From: CAMLQK01 sp964654135 | GTDB taxonomy: Bacteria > Patescibacteriota > Saccharimonadia > Saccharimonadales > UBA4665 | Direction of reading: 5' to 3' | NCBI GenBank assembly: GCA_964654135.1 | Contig: CAZZHV010000038.1 | Location: 1 to 10,471, forward strand | DNA length: 10,471 bases | Shown here: positions 1-6,066 of the stretch, one piece after another | Position numbering within the stretch: the first letter of the stretch is position 1 | Layout of the letters: every line of letters begins with the position of its first letter | Position numbers and translations under genes: made by a program | The notes under the pieces: generated by a model | The model's input: the letters and a program-made list of their open reading frames with translations, nothing else | What the model was told of the DNA's origin: nothing | Database searches by the model: none

Positions 1-45
1 TTTTCAATAGAGTGTAGTTGTTGTATCACGCTTACGATTATAAAC

Positions 46-73
46 ACTTGCGGTATGTAGGTCTACAGCAAGT
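46..73. repeat. Interrupted inverted repeat upstream of the first gene
   Basis: ACTTGC (46-51) is complementary to GCAAGT (68-73). Inside it TGTAG (56-60) faces CTACA (63-67), leaving a GGTA bulge and a two-base centre. No T-tract follows on either strand, so it is not a standard terminator. It ends 6 bases before the predicted -35 of the next gene, so it could be an operator or the end of an upstream transcript. The function is not known. Confidence 0.4.
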
Positions 74-79
74 AAGAGA

Positions 80-108
80 TTGTCGCTATACCCAAGAGTC
101 TCTATTAT
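80..108 (+). promoter_or_regulatory. Predicted sigma70-type promoter for the first gene, leaderless arrangement
   Basis: TTGTCG (80-85) and TATTAT (103-108) are separated by 17 bases, the preferred spacing. Transcription would start about 6-7 bases after the -10 box, which is at or next to the ATG at 115. There is no purine-rich ribosome site before that ATG, which agrees with a leaderless message. Confidence 0.55.
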
Positions 109-114
109 AGTTGC

Positions 115-930
115 ATGACTGATCTGTACACAGGTGGCACGTACCTCCACCGTCTTGATTCTGAGTTATTTGAGTTTGGGTACAACGACGATCCCCAACT
201 GCATATTGAAGACTACGAAAAAGCCTACGACATCGACCCGGAGGCAGCTATACTTGCAACATTGGCACTCTGTAATTCTGTTATTTCCTACGGACACATA
301 CTTCCTAAAGTTAGTGATCCGGTATTTGAACTAACAGAGCGAACTATAGAATACGCACTATGCAGTGACAGAATTGAGCCTTCACAGGACCTCAGTTTAG
401 TGGAACATGCTTGTCTCGAGGCCGAGCCGCGTCTTTTGCGCTCACTTGCTTGGCATGACGGCCCCGAAGCGAGTCGCCTTGGAGCGCGCAACAATACCAA
501 ACCTGCTGCTATTTTCTTCGATAGTATGGGCGAGCCGTTCGCCTACCAAAAAGCCAGTGGCCTAAGCACTGCGTATGTCTGGCGATCGTGCACCATAGAC
601 TTACAGCACGCACAATATCGTTTGCCGGCAGATTGCTTTATTACCCTCACGTATCCACCCGCCGAAGATCCCCGGTTACTCTACCAAGAGCATAGTCTCG
701 TGGCATTCGAAGCCATCCCCCAGCAAGCAACCATAGACCTGCTGCGATTCAGTACGTTTGGGCTCGCCAACACAGTCCGACTTGAAGGTGCACGCACCAC
801 TGTCGAAAGAGCCCAAAAACTCGCTGAGCAGCTGCCGCTGATTGCCAGGACGTCTCCTTACGGCATTAGTGAACGTGTGCAGCGGCTCCTAAAGAGCGGT
901 CACGCACTAAGGGTTCGCAACAATTACTAA
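115..930 (+). CDS. Hypothetical protein, 271 aa, unrecognised family
   Basis: I do not recognise this protein. It has an acidic N-terminal third, no signal peptide, no membrane segment and no recognisable catalytic motif. The last 30 residues are rich in Arg and Lys and end in RVRNNY. A soluble cytoplasmic protein is the simplest reading. The ATG at 115 was chosen because a 17-base-spaced promoter ends 6 bases before it, giving a leaderless message. The codons look like those of neighbouring genes, and the frame is open for 816 bases, so it is very probably real. It converges on the RPE-like gene and overlaps its end by 24 bases, leaving no room for a terminator between them. It may be restricted to the lineage, but that is inference. 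Confidence 0.75.
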   Translation: MTDLYTGGTYLHRLDSELFEFGYNDDPQLHIEDYEKAYDIDPEAAILATLALCNSVISYGHILPKVSDPVFELTERTIEYALCSDRIEPSQDLSLVEHACLEAEPRLLRSLAWHDGPEASRLGARNNTKPAAIFFDSMGEPFAYQKASGLSTAYVWRSCTIDLQHAQYRLPADCFITLTYPPAEDPRLLYQEHSLVAFEAIPQQATIDLLRFSTFGLANTVRLEGARTTVERAQKLAEQLPLIARTSPYGISERVQRLLKSGHALRVRNNY

Positions 931-1542
931 TTGCTCGTATGCTTCGTGTGGATTAGCCGATTTCTGTATAAAGCCACCGGCATTAAGCACATCGACACCA
1001 CCTTCAGCAATTTGTCGTGCGTTCTTGTCATCGACACCACCGTCCCAGCCGATCTCTAGCTGAGGCTTGAGCGCACGCAAAGCCTTAACCTTTTCGAGCA
1101 GACTCAGGTCTGCATGGCCTCCAAATGACCCAAGATTACCAGAGAAGATCAGTACATGGTCAATAAGATGTAGCGCTGGCTTTAATATCTCTACCGGTGT
1201 AGTCGTTTGCAAAGCAACACCAACTTCTACGCCTTTGCTACGGATTTTTTGAGCAAACGCCATAAAGTCGCCATCGGCCTCAGCGTGCACGATAATCATC
1301 TGGGGGCGAAGATCGAGCATCATCTCAACGTGTTCGAATGGTTTTTCGTACATTACGTGTAGGTCGGCTCTCATGCCGCCGGGCCACCAGACTTCATCAA
1401 TGCGTACGCTCTTACTAGGTGTAAATTTGCCGTCGCTTAAGTCAATATGTAAACGAAGCGCCGAATGTGCGACGCCCTCAATCTGTTTCCGATACTCGTC
1501 TGCTGTTTCGGCGAGTACTGCTGGACAAATAGTTACTGCCAT
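907..1542 (-). CDS. rpe: Ribulose-phosphate 3-epimerase family protein
   Basis: This 211-residue TIM-barrel protein belongs to the RPE family, which interconverts ribulose-5-phosphate and xylulose-5-phosphate in the pentose phosphate pathway. The order of motifs fits: an ICPAVL start, HIDLSDGKFTP with metal-type His32 and Asp34, ADLHVMYEKP with the third metal His, IIVHAEA, GVALQTTTP, and WDGGV with the late Asp. Three segments deviate. The usual Ser of the N-terminal (A/S)PS motif is Ala. The phosphate-loop motif normally read as VNPGFGGQ is SGNLGSFGG. The final phosphate site reads AGGFIQKS. It may therefore be a divergent RPE or a related sugar-phosphate epimerase. TATGCT (1551-1556, minus) lies 8 bases before the ATG, compatible with a leaderless start, although AAAGG also precedes it. 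The protease gene lies 47 bases upstream. Confidence 0.8.
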   Translation of the reverse strand: MAVTICPAVLAETADEYRKQIEGVAHSALRLHIDLSDGKFTPSKSVRIDEVWWPGGMRADLHVMYEKPFEHVEMMLDLRPQMIIVHAEADGDFMAFAQKIRSKGVEVGVALQTTTPVEILKPALHLIDHVLIFSGNLGSFGGHADLSLLEKVKALRALKPQLEIGWDGGVDDKNARQIAEGGVDVLNAGGFIQKSANPHEAYEQLVIVANP

Positions 1543-1589
1543 ATGCCTTTAGCATACCGCTTATTGTTAGATTTGGGGAGCCTTATTTG

Positions 1590-2447
1590 TTATAAAGCGT
1601 CGCAAGAGATCATCGAAGACGCCAGAGATCTGCCGATAGCTTCAGTTGTTGGCTCCAAAAAACTAATCTTGTAGCTGCCTTCTTGCAGACCGTCGTATCC
1701 AAATTGTGACTCAATAGATTCGCTAGAGTATTTGCCGAGCCATTCAACAACACTAAGACCAGCTAATTTGCCGTAATCAGGCGATTTACGGTCCTCGATA
1801 ATTGCTGCACCGCCGCTGCTACCAGGACGCACCATAGTGTCACTGCTATCGCTATACGTTTTGCCGTCGCCGGAAACAATAACAATCTTATCTTTGTAGC
1901 TGCCGACAACAGTCGCGTCAAAGAGAGCTGGACCAGCCAAAGCATCGCGTGGCTTCCCTGTTGCTGTGTCCTGATAATTTGCCATGAGCAACTTTGTGCC
2001 TTTATCAGGCTTGGCAGTACTTAATGCAATCGGATGAGTGCCTGGCACTGTTTCTTCGGTTTCAATAACTGCCGCATCACGCCAACGCATCTCTTTCCAG
2101 GCATCGTCGCTGCTTTTCTGCACCTTAGTCTGTCGAGCAGGACCGTAGACTGTATTGCTGGCACTTGGCTGCGTGATAGTTTCGTTGCCACAATTTTTTG
2201 TGCCGCCATTAAGCATGTGAGCAGCCGTCAAAACCAAGGTCTTGTTGCCTATCGCCACACGGACCGCAGATGCAGGCCTCTTGTTGCCATGCATGTCATC
2301 GGTTTCAATCCGCAGAATATTATCCGGCAAAGTACGCGCAATTGCTTGCGGCAATTGCGGACGAGGCTCCTTGTCGGAACCATGGCTACAGCCAGTTAAT
2401 ACTAAAGCCGACGCAAGGCCGGCTGAAGCGATCATTTCGCGTCTCAT
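1590..2447 (-). CDS. Trypsin-like (S1-fold) serine protease lipoprotein
   Basis: The 285-residue product is a predicted exported protease tethered by lipid. Residues 1-20 are a lipoprotein signal (MRRE, hydrophobic stretch, lipobox LTGC with Cys20). The catalytic triad is readable: His77 in LTAAH, Asp124 in RWRDAAV and Ser211 in RPGSSGG. His-to-Asp spacing of 47 and the GxSGG motif are typical of chymotrypsin-fold enzymes. Two further cysteines (residue 86 and near the C-terminus) could form a disulphide. There is no PDZ domain, unlike DegP/HtrA. The substrate is unknown. The oxyanion motif argues for an active enzyme rather than a degenerate one. The start was chosen because the signal peptide begins there and a promoter ends 8 bases before the ATG, giving a leaderless message. 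The gene follows rpiB on the same strand but has its own promoter. Confidence 0.85.
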   Translation of the reverse strand: MRREMIASAGLASALVLTGCSHGSDKEPRPQLPQAIARTLPDNILRIETDDMHGNKRPASAVRVAIGNKTLVLTAAHMLNGGTKNCGNETITQPSASNTVYGPARQTKVQKSSDDAWKEMRWRDAAVIETEETVPGTHPIALSTAKPDKGTKLLMANYQDTATGKPRDALAGPALFDATVVGSYKDKIVIVSGDGKTYSDSSDTMVRPGSSGGAAIIEDRKSPDYGKLAGLSVVEWLGKYSSESIESQFGYDGLQEGSYKISFLEPTTEAIGRSLASSMISCDAL

Positions 2448-2455
2448 TAAACGCT

Positions 2456-2484
2456 ATTATGAACTAAAAAATGTTTACTTGCAA
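2456..2484 (-). promoter_or_regulatory. Predicted leaderless promoter of the protease gene
   Basis: On the minus strand TTGCAA (2484-2479) and CATAAT (2461-2456) are 17 bases apart. Only 8 bases separate the -10 box from the ATG at 2447, so transcription should begin at or within a base or two of the start codon. The -35 box abuts the stop codon of rpiB. No ribosome-binding site is visible. Confidence 0.55.
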
Positions 2485-2931
2485 CTATCCAAGCTGGTCC
2501 ATTTCGGCAATGCGACGTTTAAAACGAGGGGCGCCAGCAAACGGCGTCTTAAGCCAAGCTTCGGCAATAGCTATGGCATCTTGTTCGGTAATTGAACGAG
2601 CTGGTAGACAGAGCACATTGCTGTCATCGTCATTACGGGCCGCGTGAGCTTCGTGCACGTTCCAAACAAGGCTAGCGCGAATGCCCTTAAAGCGGTTTGC
2701 GGCCATGCACATGCCCTGACCACTGCCACAAATGAGAATACCACGTGCATCTACATCACCAGCAGCTTTCATGGCGTTTATGGCCTGAGCGGCAAATTGT
2801 GGAAAATCATCCTCCGGCTGTAGCTCGGTGTCGCCAGTATCCTGTACGTCATAGCCAGATTTACCCAAGGCAGCAATAAGTGCTGCCTTTAGCTGGAACC
2901 CGTTATGATCTGCGCCGATATATATCTTCAT
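2485..2931 (-). CDS. rpiB: Ribose-5-phosphate isomerase B
   Basis: This enzyme interconverts ribose-5-phosphate and ribulose-5-phosphate. The 148-residue product starts MKIYIGADHNGF, with the conserved Asp8-His9 pair. It carries RGILICGSGQGM, where Cys68 matches the active-site cysteine of RpiB and GSGQGM is the phosphate-binding loop. AANR and NDDDSNVLCLPAR complete the family pattern. Length is normal for RpiB. An in-frame ATG 18 codons upstream exists, but it would overlap the GAPDH gene by more than 50 bases and add residues absent from the family fold. The chosen ATG lies one base after the GAPDH stop codon, so translational coupling is likely, and no separate ribosome site is seen. The gene links the pentose phosphate branch to the adjacent glycolytic gene. 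Confidence 0.93.
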   Translation of the reverse strand: MKIYIGADHNGFQLKAALIAALGKSGYDVQDTGDTELQPEDDFPQFAAQAINAMKAAGDVDARGILICGSGQGMCMAANRFKGIRASLVWNVHEAHAARNDDDSNVLCLPARSITEQDAIAIAEAWLKTPFAGAPRFKRRIAEMDQLG

Positions 2932-2932
2932 A

Positions 2933-3967
2933 TTAGTTATGGTCGTGGCTTTCGGTTTTGTGGAGTATGCGTCCTGCGTCAGCAACTACTTCGACAAGGC
3001 GGTTACTGTAGCCCCATTCATTGTCGTACCAGGCAACTACCTTCAACATATTACCGCCAACTACTGCGGTTAAGCTCAGGTCGACAATTGCTGAGTGGCT
3101 ATTGCCGATAAAGTCGCTGCTAACAGGCTCATCTTCGGTTACTGCCAAAATACCCTGGTAGTAAGGTTCGGCCGCTGCCTTCTTGAACACTTGGTTTACT
3201 TCTTCAACGCTTACAGGGCGCTTGGTAACAATTACAAAGTCGCTCAAGCTCACTACTGGAGTTGGAACGCGCAGTGAAAGTCCACCGAAGTTACCCTTAA
3301 GGGCTGGCAATGCTTCGGTTGCTGCAATCGTTGCACCAGTGCTGGTTGGAATAATATTCTGGGCAGCTGCACGAGCACGGCGCAAATCTTTGTGAGGCGC
3401 ATCTTGCAAACGTTGGTCAGAGGTATAGCTGTGTACGGTCGTCATCATAGCTTTATCAATGCCAAAGTGACTTTCAATAACAGCTGCGACTGGCGTAATA
3501 CAGTTAGTGGTGCAAGAGCCGTTGTTGATGACTTCGCCAGCGGTGTCGAGCAAATCTTCGTTTACGCCGATAACCACTGTAGACGAGCCAGCGCCTTTGG
3601 CAGGTGCGCTAATAACAACTTTTTTGGCGCCAGCCGTGACATGCATCTTAGCTTTTTCGGGTTCAGTAAAGAAACCCGTTGATTCAATGACGATATCAAC
3701 ACTCATGTCCTTCCATGGCAAAGCACTTGGGTCCTTTTCGCCGAGCACACGAATTTTACCGCCATCGACAATAATGTTCTGCTCGTCAAAGCTTACCTCG
3801 TGGCCATACACACCGTAGTTACTGTCATATTTCAGAAGATGAGCGAGCGTCTTGGTATCCGTAAGATCATTAATAGCGACAACCTCGACGTCGTTACGAT
3901 CAAAAGCAATCTTAAATGCGTTGCGTCCGATGCGGCCAAAGCCGTTGATAGCGATTCGTGTTTTCAT
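2933..3967 (-). CDS. gap: Type I glyceraldehyde-3-phosphate dehydrogenase
   Basis: The 344-residue enzyme oxidises glyceraldehyde-3-phosphate to 1,3-bisphosphoglycerate in glycolysis. The Rossmann motif INGFGRIGR lies at residues 7-15. The nucleophile is Cys152 in SCTTNC and the base is His179 in TVHSYTSDQ. The substrate loops HKDLRRAR and STGA and the C-terminal WYDNEWGYSNR are intact. VAINDLTD after beta-2 carries the Asp that normally selects NAD over NADP, so NAD use is the likely call, although the later LP signature reads AP here. The C-terminal tail ESHDHN is a few residues longer than usual and rich in His and Asp. AAAGGA five bases before the ATG fixes the start. It is the first gene of a two-gene operon with rpiB. 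Confidence 0.97.
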   Translation of the reverse strand: MKTRIAINGFGRIGRNAFKIAFDRNDVEVVAINDLTDTKTLAHLLKYDSNYGVYGHEVSFDEQNIIVDGGKIRVLGEKDPSALPWKDMSVDIVIESTGFFTEPEKAKMHVTAGAKKVVISAPAKGAGSSTVVIGVNEDLLDTAGEVINNGSCTTNCITPVAAVIESHFGIDKAMMTTVHSYTSDQRLQDAPHKDLRRARAAAQNIIPTSTGATIAATEALPALKGNFGGLSLRVPTPVVSLSDFVIVTKRPVSVEEVNQVFKKAAAEPYYQGILAVTEDEPVSSDFIGNSHSAIVDLSLTAVVGGNMLKVVAWYDNEWGYSNRLVEVVADAGRILHKTESHDHN

Positions 3968-4012
3968 GTAGTTCCTTTAGTCTTCCTGTTTAGCTTACGC
4001 GCTTATGCTTAT

Positions 4013-4041
4013 ATTGTAGAAGCCTAGGGGAAGCTGCGCAA
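4013..4041 (-). promoter_or_regulatory. Predicted promoter of the gap-rpiB operon
   Basis: On the minus strand TTGCGC (4041-4036) and TACAAT (4018-4013) are 17 bases apart. The predicted start near 4006 gives a leader of about 39 bases containing the AAAGGA ribosome site of the GAPDH gene. No operator-like repeat is obvious in the leader. Confidence 0.55.
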
Positions 4042-4051
4042 GAGAAAAGCA

Positions 4052-4636
4052 CTAGAAGAGCTGAGGATCGACAAGATTGAATTGACGGAGCTTGGCGATA
4101 ACGTCCCACAGTTCGATCAGACGGCTATCTTGCGCTGCCAAAGGTACCCAAGCAGCTTCACTGACTTCCGATTCCTGTGGCGTAATATCTTCGCTAGCAG
4201 CCACAAATACATAACGAAAATCATGGTGATAGTGCGCAGGCTCTTTTTTCTTATCATTTGCAGGAATATGGTGAATGTCGATATCGATGGGAATATGCGC
4301 ACGATCAGGGTCAATATGCAATGCTTCCGCTATCTCAACGCCAGTTTCCTCCTCGGCCTCACGCTGAGCAACCGCCCAAGGATTTGGATCTTCTGGGTCC
4401 CAATGACCACCTGGCTGCAGCCATTTACCTAGGTTAATGTGGTGAATCATCAAAAGCTTTGTTCTATCTGGCGACAGTACAATGGCTGCACCAGTACCAT
4501 GACCGCTAAAACTCTTGCGGTGATTAAATTGCTCGTCAAGATTGAGGCGCTCATGCAGTAGCCTTAGTTCTTCGGTCTCAGTCGGGAAGACCGATAGATA
4601 ATCATTAACAATTTCTTTTACTGCTGCGATTGTCAT
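4052..4636 (-). CDS. Nudix hydrolase
   Basis: The 194-residue protein has a recognisable Nudix box: residues 75-100 include PGGHWDPED followed by REAEEETGV, with the metal-binding REAEEE core at 92-97. Nudix enzymes hydrolyse a nucleoside diphosphate linked to another group. The box departs slightly from consensus: the first conserved Glu is Asp83 and one extra residue lies before the REAEEE helix. The N-terminal 45 residues form a predicted helical extension (TETEELRLLHERL) before the Nudix fold. HGTGAAIV and LLMIHH are the early beta strands. The PGGHWDP form occurs in Nudix proteins that are hard to assign to a substrate, so I give none. AAGGA eight bases before the ATG supports the start. 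The gene is divergent from the GC-rich ORF. Confidence 0.87.
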   Translation of the reverse strand: MTIAAVKEIVNDYLSVFPTETEELRLLHERLNLDEQFNHRKSFSGHGTGAAIVLSPDRTKLLMIHHINLGKWLQPGGHWDPEDPNPWAVAQREAEEETGVEIAEALHIDPDRAHIPIDIDIHHIPANDKKKEPAHYHHDFRYVFVAASEDITPQESEVSEAAWVPLAAQDSRLIELWDVIAKLRQFNLVDPQLF

Positions 4637-4659
4637 AGGCTGTATCCTTTACTCGTACC

Positions 4660-4707
4660 AGCATATGCAAGATCCACAAAGTATGCAAATACGTCATACA
4701 TTGCATA
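4660..4707. promoter_or_regulatory. Repeated TATGCAA elements between divergent genes
   Basis: TATGCAA occurs at 4664-4670 and 4682-4688, and its complement TTGCATA at 4701-4707. The last two form a perfect 7-base inverted repeat with a 12-base spacer. The third copy contains the predicted -35 of the GC-rich ORF. The second, read on the minus strand, could act as a weak -35 (TTGCAT) 17 bases from TATGCT (4665-4660) for the Nudix gene. The evenly spaced copies may bind a regulator, or may simply be AT-rich promoter sequence. Confidence 0.35.
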
Positions 4708-4729
4708 ATCTACAATAATATTTTATAGT
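4701..4729 (+). promoter_or_regulatory. Predicted promoter of the GC-rich ORF
   Basis: TTGCAT (4701-4706) and TATAGT (4724-4729) are 17 bases apart. Transcription would begin near 4736, exactly at a perfect stem-loop (4736-4752). The AT-rich composition ends within about 10-15 bases of the -10 box, where the GC-rich segment begins. Confidence 0.55.
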
Positions 4730-4735
4730 GCCGCT

Positions 4736-4752
4736 TGAGACAGTCAGTCTCA
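4736..4752 (+). repeat. Stem-loop at the predicted 5' end of the GC-rich ORF transcript
   Basis: TGAGAC (4736-4741) pairs perfectly with GTCTCA (4747-4752) around the loop AGTCA. It coincides with the predicted transcription start, so it could protect the 5' end of the message or serve as an operator. Confidence 0.45.
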
Positions 4753-4779
4753 CCCCTTCGAGCAATCTGGAGACACCTC

Positions 4780-5322
4780 GTGGAGAGCCTGAACAGGAGC
4801 CCGGAAAGCGGAGCGACCAGCTCCACAGACAACGACCTCAGCCGTTTCGGACGGATCACAACGGGCGTTGAGCTCGTCATCGATCTCGAAGAAATGTTCG
4901 AAAGGAGCAACTACCCCGCCTTCCTGGCCCAGTCCGCTGCCAGCGAAATGTCCGACTGGACAGGCGTCCCGCTGACCGTCGATGAGCCCATCGGTGAGTT
5001 CGCAGCCTGCTTCAGCCGTCATGGAGAACCGCGCTCGATCAACCTGGCCTTCGCCGGCAAGTTCAGCAGCATGTGGGGCGCATCCGACCTGGTGCTGATC
5101 GTCAACAGCGAGGACGACAAGCAACTGCTGGTTCCCGGCATCGACGTGGAGGAGAAGCTGTTCTTCCTCGTCTGCGAAGCCAAGCCGCAGAAGCCCCAGG
5201 AAAGCGTGGTGGTGCCGTTCATGGCTGTCATGGAGCCGTGGTACTACCACAACATTTCGATCCCCACGGTAAACATCGCCTACACGATGCTCCTCCACGC
5301 CCACCTGAGCGCACAGTTCTAG
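4780..5322 (+). CDS. GC-rich orphan protein, 180 aa, unrecognised, probably acquired
   Basis: I do not recognise the product. With the GTG start at 4780 it is a soluble 180-residue protein, Ser/Thr-rich at the N-terminus (residues 7-20), with no signal peptide and no clear membrane segment. The C-terminal half is hydrophobic and aromatic (EPWYYHNISIP). GTG 4780 was chosen because GGAG (4769-4772) lies 7 bases before it. The upstream in-frame TTG at 4735 coincides with the predicted transcription start and has no ribosome site. Composition stands out: the row 5041-5100 has 38 G or C of 60, against 30-32 of 60 in sampled rows of gap, the glycerophosphodiesterase and the FNR gene. Codons end mostly in G or C (CTG, GTC, ATC, AAG, GAC). 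This suggests transfer from a GC-rich bacterium. The transcript is followed by a hairpin, a hammerhead-like RNA and a terminator. Confidence 0.7.
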   Translation: MESLNRSPESGATSSTDNDLSRFGRITTGVELVIDLEEMFERSNYPAFLAQSAASEMSDWTGVPLTVDEPIGEFAACFSRHGEPRSINLAFAGKFSSMWGASDLVLIVNSEDDKQLLVPGIDVEEKLFFLVCEAKPQKPQESVVVPFMAVMEPWYYHNISIPTVNIAYTMLLHAHLSAQF

Positions 5323-5336
5323 TTGCGTGGTGTCCC

Positions 5337-5369
5337 GGCTGGGAAACTATCTTTTACTGTTTTCCAGCC
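5337..5369 (+). repeat. Strong stem-loop in the 3' region of the GC-rich ORF transcript
   Basis: GGCTGGGAAAC (5337-5347) pairs with GTTTTCCAGCC (5359-5369) over 11 positions with a single G-U pair, around an 11-base loop. It begins 14 bases after the stop codon. No T-tract follows, so it is not a normal terminator. If the RNA is cleaved at 5382 by the adjacent hammerhead-like element, this hairpin would sit close to the new 3' end and could block exonucleases. That role is inference. Confidence 0.6.
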
Positions 5370-5375
5370 TTGCTC

Positions 5376-5428
5376 ATGCGTCAATGACTGCGTGGTCATT
5401 CAGAAGAGTCCAAAAGGACGAAACGCAT
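5376..5428 (+). ncRNA. Type III hammerhead ribozyme-like RNA with a U4-to-A core change
   Basis: All three stems can be read. Stem III: ATGCGT (5376-5381) with ACGCAT (5423-5428). Stem I: AATGAC (5383-5388) with GTCATT (5395-5400), loop TGCGTG. Stem II: GTCC (5408-5411) with GGAC (5416-5419), loop AAAA. The single strands match the hammerhead core in order. GUC (5380-5382) is the cleavage triplet, with cleavage predicted after C17 at 5382. C3-A-G-A-A-G-A9 is at 5401-5407, and G12-A13-A14 is at 5420-5422, followed by A15.1 pairing with U16.1. The consensus CUGANGA is met except that U4 is A; position 7 tolerates any base. Stem III is the open end, which is type III topology. The changed U4 is normally highly conserved, so activity may be reduced or lost. 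It lies 53 bases past the stop codon of the GC-rich ORF, on the same strand. Confidence 0.75.
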
Positions 5429-5431
5429 ACT

Positions 5432-5461
5432 AAAAAGCCCGGAAGTTAATCCGGACTTTTT
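5432..5461. terminator. Bidirectional intrinsic terminator between convergent genes
   Basis: AAAAAGCCCGG (5432-5442) pairs with CCGGACTTTTT (5451-5461) with one mismatch, around an 8-base loop. The T-run on the plus strand and the A-run on the left arm make it work in both directions. It would end the plus-strand transcript just 4 bases after the hammerhead-like RNA and also the minus-strand pyrophosphatase message. Confidence 0.8.
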
Positions 5462-5476
5462 AGTTAAGACTAGTTT

Positions 5477-5490
5477 GCCTCTTAAGAGGC
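5477..5490. repeat. Perfect 14-base palindrome
   Basis: GCCTCTTAAGAGGC is its own reverse complement. It lies 6 bases beyond the pyrophosphatase stop codon, in its 3' untranslated region. As RNA it can form a 5-base-pair stem with a TTAA loop. It may add to termination or mRNA stability. A DNA-binding site is also possible. Confidence 0.45.
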
Positions 5491-5496
5491 GCTCCG

Positions 5497-6033
5497 CTAC
5501 TGTTCGCGGCTGTTCCAGCGCTCGATAGATTCGGTAATCATCTTCTTGGCGTCTTCTACATTGCCCCAGCCCTGTACGATAGTCGTACCAGGCTTTTTAA
5601 GGTCTTTGTAGTGGCTAAAGTGATGTTCGATCTTCTGCTTCCAGCGATCACCGAGATCATCAAGTGAATTAATGCTATCGCCTGTGTTGCGGTCATCGGC
5701 TGGGACAACGACAACCTTGTGGTCCATTTCACCATCATCTTCAAAGTTCAAAATACCAACAATCTTTGCTTCCATCCAAACGCCAGTTGGCACTGGTTCG
5801 CCACAAACAAGCAAAACGTCGAGTTCGTCGCCATCTTCGTCCAATGTCTGCGGGATAAAGCCGTAGTTGCAAGGCTTTGCAAAAATACTTGGCTCTACAC
5901 GATCGAGCATAAATGCAGCGCGTTTGCGGTCCCATTCGATCTTGAGCATTGAACCCTCTGGGATCTCAACAACGATGTTAACGGTGCCTTCTTGGTAGTC
6001 ACCTGGTGTCAAAACTTGATTAAAGTCAGCCAT
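5497..6033 (-). CDS. ppa: Inorganic pyrophosphatase (family I, soluble)
   Basis: The enzyme hydrolyses pyrophosphate to two phosphates in the cytoplasm and so drives biosynthetic reactions forward. The 178-residue product carries the family signature DGDELDV, preceded by NYGFIPQTLDE. Its N-terminal EIPEGSMLKIEWDRK matches the conserved E-P-G-S-K strand of active-site residues. DDLG and the C-terminal GWGNVEDA are also family features. Length is typical of bacterial family I enzymes. The open frame extends 52 codons further upstream, but those residues do not look like the family. The ATG at 6033 has AAGGAG about 8 bases before it. The gene is divergent from the glycerophosphodiesterase gene and ends at a bidirectional terminator. 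Confidence 0.95.
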   Translation of the reverse strand: MADFNQVLTPGDYQEGTVNIVVEIPEGSMLKIEWDRKRAAFMLDRVEPSIFAKPCNYGFIPQTLDEDGDELDVLLVCGEPVPTGVWMEAKIVGILNFEDDGEMDHKVVVVPADDRNTGDSINSLDDLGDRWKQKIEHHFSHYKDLKKPGTTIVQGWGNVEDAKKMITESIERWNSREQ

Positions 6034-6066
6034 ATTACATACTCCTTCTGGTCTATTACAAGTAGC

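Noticed and set aside
2337..2359. Perfect 9-base inverted repeat in the protease gene (CGCAATTGC, GCAATTGCG)
   Set aside because: It lies in coding sequence with no T-tract and no promoter nearby. It is most likely a by-product of the codons used there.
4735..4779. TTG at 4735 as the start of the GC-rich ORF
   Set aside because: It coincides with the predicted transcription start, has no ribosome site, and lies in a stem-loop. GTG at 4780 has GGAG at the right distance.
4750..5304. Long minus-strand open frame (184 codons) opposite the GC-rich ORF
   Set aside because: GC-rich genes create long antisense frames. The implied protein is His/Gly/Glu-rich with no motif, and the plus strand has the promoter, ribosome site and terminator.
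5408..5419. GTCC-AAAA-GGAC as an isolated small hairpin or CRISPR-like repeat
   Set aside because: It occurs once only, and it fits stem II of the hammerhead-like RNA exactly.
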